In this document: positions 60,194-64,000 of the stretch, piece by piece | Layout of the letters: each line of letters begins with the position of its first letter | How positions within the stretch are numbered: the first letter of the stretch is position 1 | Origin: Dysidea avara | Lineage: Eukaryota; Porifera; Demospongiae; Dictyoceratida; Dysideidae | Reading direction: 5' to 3' | Assembly: GCF_963678975.1 (NCBI RefSeq) | Contig: NC_089274.1 | Coordinates: 19,679,133 to 19,743,132 of the forward strand | Length of the DNA stretch: 64,000 bases | The notes under the pieces: model-generated | Seen by the model: the letters and a program-made list of their open reading frames with translations, nothing else | The model's database searches: none | Told to the model about the DNA's origin: nothing | Position numbers and translations under genes: made by a program

Positions 60194-60601
60194 GTATCCA
60201 CATTATTAACTTGCCTAGTTTTCCTGAGGAACATTTCTACTGCACATGTCTCTTACCTGATTGCATTATACTAACTACTGATTTGTGACTACAATTTTAT
60301 ATAGGTAGTATTTAACATTCAATTCAGGGCTGATTAAACACTCTCTGTTAAAAAGTTTGCTTTTGTACGTTGATGTTGATTATCCAACATGTAACTTCTA
60401 GGATGAATGAGTAATCACTCGTATCATCACTAAAAAATATGAGGCCATACAATTATATTAGTATCCTGGACTTCTGTGTTGAATGATGAACCATCTGTAT
60501 GTATGTAGTAGATGTCTCTAGTTTCGTGTGGCAAAATTGTAGTGATGTTAGGCATGCTGTAGTTTAATCTTTATCTAATACAATAGTTAGTATACTATTA
60601 C

Positions 60602-60652
60602 CAAGAGTTCATAATACTAGTAAGTCTTGCTACTGTATATTATGAACTCTTG
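60602..60652. mobile_element. 51-bp micro fold-back insertion with 7-bp TSD
   Basis: A perfect 15-bp stem (CAAGAGTTCATAATA and its complement) with a 21-nt loop is flanked by CTATTAC on both sides (60595-60601 and 60653-60659). U1 at about 38249 has one CCGTTAC and no hairpin, so this is an insertion in U2. Confidence 0.8.
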
Positions 60653-61156
60653 CTATTACTAGTGAAGAGTGTTTGCAAGGCATTATTTTCCATTACAGTT
60701 TCTTGTATGTCATTATATCACTGGATCAAGTTTTGATTCAGTAAAGGTGTTACCTAAAAATAGTCCAAAATCACACTCTTTGGGTGAGCTAAAATGCAAC
60801 ACTGTTGTATTTGTTATTGATAACAAGGCATCTACACTTACTAATTAGACCTTTAATAGTAATTCCTTTTACTTGTCAAGCCTTTGTGATACCTTTTGTG
60901 ATATAGAGTTGAAAGGTTGGAGTTTCTCGATGAGGGAGACCTGTTAACTCAACTGTTAAGACACTATTGTATCAGTGTTGGTTATAATGACAAGAATGAT
61001 GTAGGTCAGTAATGTGTGGTGTACATTGTGACTACCCAATACCATACACCATGATGGGACTATTAATAATACTAAATGGTTTATGATATTTCTCCCTGTG
61101 TGTCTCCAATATGTATCTCTGCAGTTCTTACACATGCATGGGAGTTAGCCATACCA

Positions 61157-61200
61157 CACACACGCACGCACGCACGCACACACACACACACACTCACAGC
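61157..61200. repeat. (CACG)n/(CA)n microsatellite in pseudo-exon 11
   Basis: It replaces the TAA stop region of LCMT1 exon 11 seen in U1 and opens the frame. Confidence 0.8.
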
Positions 61201-62223
61201 CGCAAATGCATGCACACACCATACATCTTTTGCTGCTACACTGCCAATTGTCATGATACAGAGTCAGAATTCAAATGTTCTAGCAATTCACAGTCTACCA
61301 AGCTGTTACCATCCTTTATACAAACTGATTTTATGAGAGGCTTGCAAAACCTCACCATGAATAGGCGCAAGGTCAGTGTGTACCAAGTGGTACCAAGTGG
61401 TACCAACAGGATGCATCCTGCACTTGGTACACCCTCCATGGTCAATGTTAGCTAGCAGCTTAGGCCATTACACAGTACCATTAGGAGATGCTGCACCAAC
61501 ACACACAAACATCATTCTATTTTTAACAATGATGTAATACACTTATTGTAGTGAAAACTTCAGGATGTGTGGGATTTGAGAATATTACTTGTTTTCATTT
61601 ACTACACATCATGTCATTGTGATGCCAATCTTATATAATCTTTCATACAGACTACACACTTTGTCCTTCTATATAGTGTTATATTTCTACTGACAGGTTT
61701 GGCTGGTGTCAACTTACATGGGACGGCTCACAGATAAAATATAATTTAGTGGTTTCTGCAGATGATGTCAATTCCAGAAGAAGTTCAGTACTTTTTGAAT
61801 GTACTTGTATCATCACATCAATGTGTAGTGATGCTAATTTAATTTCTCAAAGCTTTTTGATCGAATGCTTATACAGTAAGTTATAGATATTGTGAATATT
61901 TCTCCAATTGGTAATCTTTTTTCTGACATGACTGTGCTCATCAACTCCCAAGCAGTCTAAAAGTACTTTGAGCTACAAGTCAAATAGTGTCAGTAGACTA
62001 AATTGCTAATGCACGGTCAACTTCACGTCCTTAGAGTTTGATGTGTGCATACAATGTACTTTGATGTTGATATATTAGAGTGTTCGAAACCGCACATGTG
62101 AAAACCATACAAACATTGTGTGTGTATAGTTGTAATCAAATAAACGTCCTCCACACGATTGTAAATCTTAACTACAAGTATTGGACTGGCAGGAGTGCAT
62201 GACATTGTTAAAACAATGATTAG

Positions 62224-62550
62224 CATAGGCGGCGGAAAGGGGGGGGGGGGGGGGCTTAGCCCCCCCTCAGAATGATATCACACCGAAATTATCCTTCTTG
62301 GAGTGGGGCTGAAAATCGTGATAAAGATCGAGATACTCTAGTGAGTGTGTAGCGAGCTATGTAAAGACTTTTATGTAGTTTATCAACTATAAATGCGTAG
62401 TTGGTGAGGTGGAAAGCTATTGTCAGTTGGTTGTGACCTTTTTTTTTTTTTTTTTTGGTCTCACCTTACCAAACCAGAGATACGTCTGGGTCAGCCCGCT
62501 CAGCCCAGCCCTCCCTCATATGAACTACTTCCTCCGGACCTCCGCCCCTG
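62224..62550. mobile_element. hAT-type MITE related to 43474-43759
   Basis: The element is 327 bp with ends CATAGGCGGCGGA and, complemented, CAGGGGCGGAGG. It is flanked by ATGATTAG (62216-62223) and ATGATTTA (62551-62558), an imperfect 8-bp duplication. It holds a long G run with a matching C run and a poly-T run. It is absent from the U1 site. Confidence 0.72.
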
Positions 62551-62761
62551 ATGATTTACAGTACTAAATTTTCACTGATACTAGTCCTGACTGATTGCAC
62601 TGTAGTGTGAGTGCTATCTCAGTATACATAGGGGATTGAGATTAAAGCTGTTGAGCAGACCAGTAACATAGTCATAGATTCTAGGCATAAAATTTTAATG
62701 ACAGTGTATCAGCCAACTAGTAGGCGGTGCCCTGAATTGTACATATACAATATATTCAGCT

Positions 62762-62885
62762 GGGTGGCTAGAGCAATGGGGGTAAAATTTCTTGCTCTAA
62801 GTAGTAGCAAGAGTACTCTTAGTAGTAGTAAATCCCTGCCGGGGCATCGAACCTGGGACACCTAGGAAACTACAGCCCCCCAAAT
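62762..62885 (-). repeat. tRNA-derived SINE remnant upstream of ankyrin gene 2
   Basis: On the minus strand, CCCAGGTTCGATGCCCCGG is a good T-arm/B-box match. The homologous block lies at 40237-40345. It ends about 75 bp before the TATA box. Confidence 0.55.
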
Positions 62886-62961
62886 TATATTTTGACGTTT
62901 GTTCATATATTATTAAGTCTTGACGTCACATACGTCCACTGAGTGGCTTCCGGTACTCCTG

Positions 62962-62968
62962 TATAAAA
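62962..62968 (+). promoter_or_regulatory. TATA box of ankyrin gene 2
   Basis: TATAAAA lies 71 bp before the ATG. Spacing and context match those of copy 1. Confidence 0.65.
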
Positions 62969-63038
62969 ATCGAGCGCTTGTCACCAACGATCATAACTCT
63001 TCCTTAACGTGAAAAGCTAAAAACGAGTTGAAATAACG

Positions 63039-63938
63039 ATGGAAACTGTACTTAAACGCAAGAATTACAGCAGCGGGCTGCTGAGTGCGAAGCTTAAAGC
63101 TTTAACCTCCCTGAAGAACGCCAAGGCCAAACGAAGGGTCACCTTTCCAGTCAATGTCATGTTGCAACAAGCCATCACTGATGGAGACAAAGAAGAGATC
63201 AAGAAAATAATCACCAAACACGGCAAGAGTGTCTTGGATCTTAAAGACCCGACTGGAATGCCGCTGTTGCACCGTGCCATCTTTGAAGATCAATTTGAGT
63301 GTTTTGAGCTGATGGTAAACGAGGGTGCAGATATGCTCGCAGCAGACGAGGAAGGATGGAACGCATTGCACGTGGCCGTCTCGTTTGAAGACATGGACGC
63401 AGTTGAGCTGCTACTCCAATACAAGCCAGAACTGATCAACACTCGCACCATGGACAGTTTGAGACCGATCAATGTTTGCGAGTCAAACTGTGAACTTTGT
63501 GCTTACCTTCTCCAAGCAGAGGTGTCGTATCTGAAAACAAGATCAGTCACACACTGGGATAGTGCCAACTGCAAACGAGAAGAACTAGAACTATTGAACA
63601 TTGTAATGAGAGTGAATCCGGAAGAGGATGAGAGGAGCACTAGACAAGTACAACAAAGTGCTCTACACCTGTCAGCAGCTAAGAACTACCTTGGACTAGC
63701 TTACTACATGTTGGAGAACCAGTTAGTAACAGTAGACTGTGAGGATTATGAACATTGGACGGCACTTCACTTAGCCGCTCTACATTCCAGCATGGACGTG
63801 TTGGTACTACTCATCCAATATGGTGCTAATGTGGAGAAGTTGACCAGTTGTTACAAGAGTCCAGTTGATCTGGCTGATGATGAACTGACATTAGAGTTCT
63901 TGAGACGAGGCTCTGAATACATCGAACAAGCTATCTAA
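63039..63938 (+). CDS. MYPT-like ankyrin-repeat PP1 regulatory subunit, copy 2
   Basis: An intronless 299-residue paralogue of 40496-41392. The PP1-docking RRVTF (32-36) and all ankyrin repeats are intact. By eye about a dozen bases differ over 897. The only protein changes I find are L to M at about residue 102 (DLLAAD versus DMLAAD) and one extra proline (VNPEEDE versus VNEEDE) in the charged insert. The first 60 nt after the stop are identical, while other parts of U1 and U2 differ much more. The gene is therefore under constraint or has been homogenised. Function as for copy 1. Confidence 0.9.
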   Translation: METVLKRKNYSSGLLSAKLKALTSLKNAKAKRRVTFPVNVMLQQAITDGDKEEIKKIITKHGKSVLDLKDPTGMPLLHRAIFEDQFECFELMVNEGADMLAADEEGWNALHVAVSFEDMDAVELLLQYKPELINTRTMDSLRPINVCESNCELCAYLLQAEVSYLKTRSVTHWDSANCKREELELLNIVMRVNPEEDERSTRQVQQSALHLSAAKNYLGLAYYMLENQLVTVDCEDYEHWTALHLAALHSSMDVLVLLIQYGANVEKLTSCYKSPVDLADDELTLEFLRRGSEYIEQAI

Positions 63939-64000
63939 TTTATGTAATAACTAATATATAATATCTAGCTATACGGGTTTGTTTACTGTAAAATTTTTAA

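Larger units (their letters stand above)
49883..61336 (+). pseudogene. LCMT1-like pseudogene (copy U2)
   Basis: Remaining pieces are exon 3 (49883-50040, continuing at 50691-50717), exon 7 (58616-58663), exon 8 (58701-58754), exon 10 (60907-61004) and a final exon from 61125. Exon 3 has lost a few codons and is split by 650 bp of SINE sequence. Its SAM motif reads GTGFDTTYWRL. Exons 4, 5, 6 and 9 are absent, removing GDLRD and TECVLVY, so no active enzyme can be made. Exons 7, 8 and 10 still have open frames and good splice sites. In the last exon the stop is lost and a CA/CG repeat extends the frame to 61336. Confidence 0.88.
48520..64000 (+). repeat. Segmental copy U2
   Basis: Homologous in order to U1 at about 21.18-41.46 kb and runs off the window. 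Differences from U1 include loss of LCMT1 exons 4, 5, 6 and 9, an inverted stretch at about 56.40-56.96 kb, a SINE pair in exon 3, and several MITEs. It ends with a near-identical ankyrin gene. Confidence 0.9.

Overview
This window is animal nuclear DNA. It has spliced genes with GT-AG introns, an AT-rich background and many small non-autonomous transposons. The genes are of metazoan type: NPC1, the PP2A leucine carboxyl methyltransferase LCMT1, and a myosin-phosphatase-targeting-like ankyrin protein. The mix of tiny introns (about 50-60 nt) and very large repeat-filled introns, and the protein divergence, suggest an early-branching invertebrate such as a sponge. That placement is an inference and I could not test it.

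All recognisable genes read on the + strand. (1) 1-1454 is the 3' end of one NPC1 gene (NPC1-A), truncated by the window edge. (2) 1843-10983 is a complete second NPC1 gene (NPC1-B) with 23 exons joining to 1352 codons. (3) Only 173 bp downstream, 11157-38770 is a complete LCMT1 gene of 11 exons and 330 codons, spread over 27.6 kb because its introns are full of repeats. (4) 40496-41392 is an intronless gene for a 298-residue ankyrin protein with a PP1-docking RVTF motif. (5) From about 42.87 kb the LCMT1-3'/ankyrin region is present again as tandem segmental copies. A truncated copy 'P' (about 42.87-48.52 kb) matches about 20.46-26.65 kb, and a longer copy 'U2' (about 48.52 kb to the window end) matches about 21.18-41.46 kb. 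In P and U2 the LCMT1 exons are decayed or missing and one is split by a SINE. The ankyrin gene in U2 (63039-63938, 299 aa) is almost unchanged.

The three segmental copies act as a natural control for insertions: many elements sit in one copy and leave an intact empty site in another. On this basis I could define several MITE families with exact target-site duplications: hAT-like 8-bp, MULE-like 9-bp and TA-type. I could also define a likely non-autonomous Helitron inserted between A and T, a tandem tRNA-derived SINE pair, and two extremely small fold-back insertions (about 46 and 51 bp) with 6-7-bp duplications. A 1.6-kb near-perfect inverted repeat lies in LCMT1 intron 2.

Functionally, NPC1 exports cholesterol from lysosomes. 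LCMT1 methylates the C-terminal leucine of the PP2A catalytic subunit, and the ankyrin protein probably targets PP1. The last two share a phosphatase theme, but nothing in the sequence shows that the neighbours are co-regulated. Segment identities and family assignments were made by eye.
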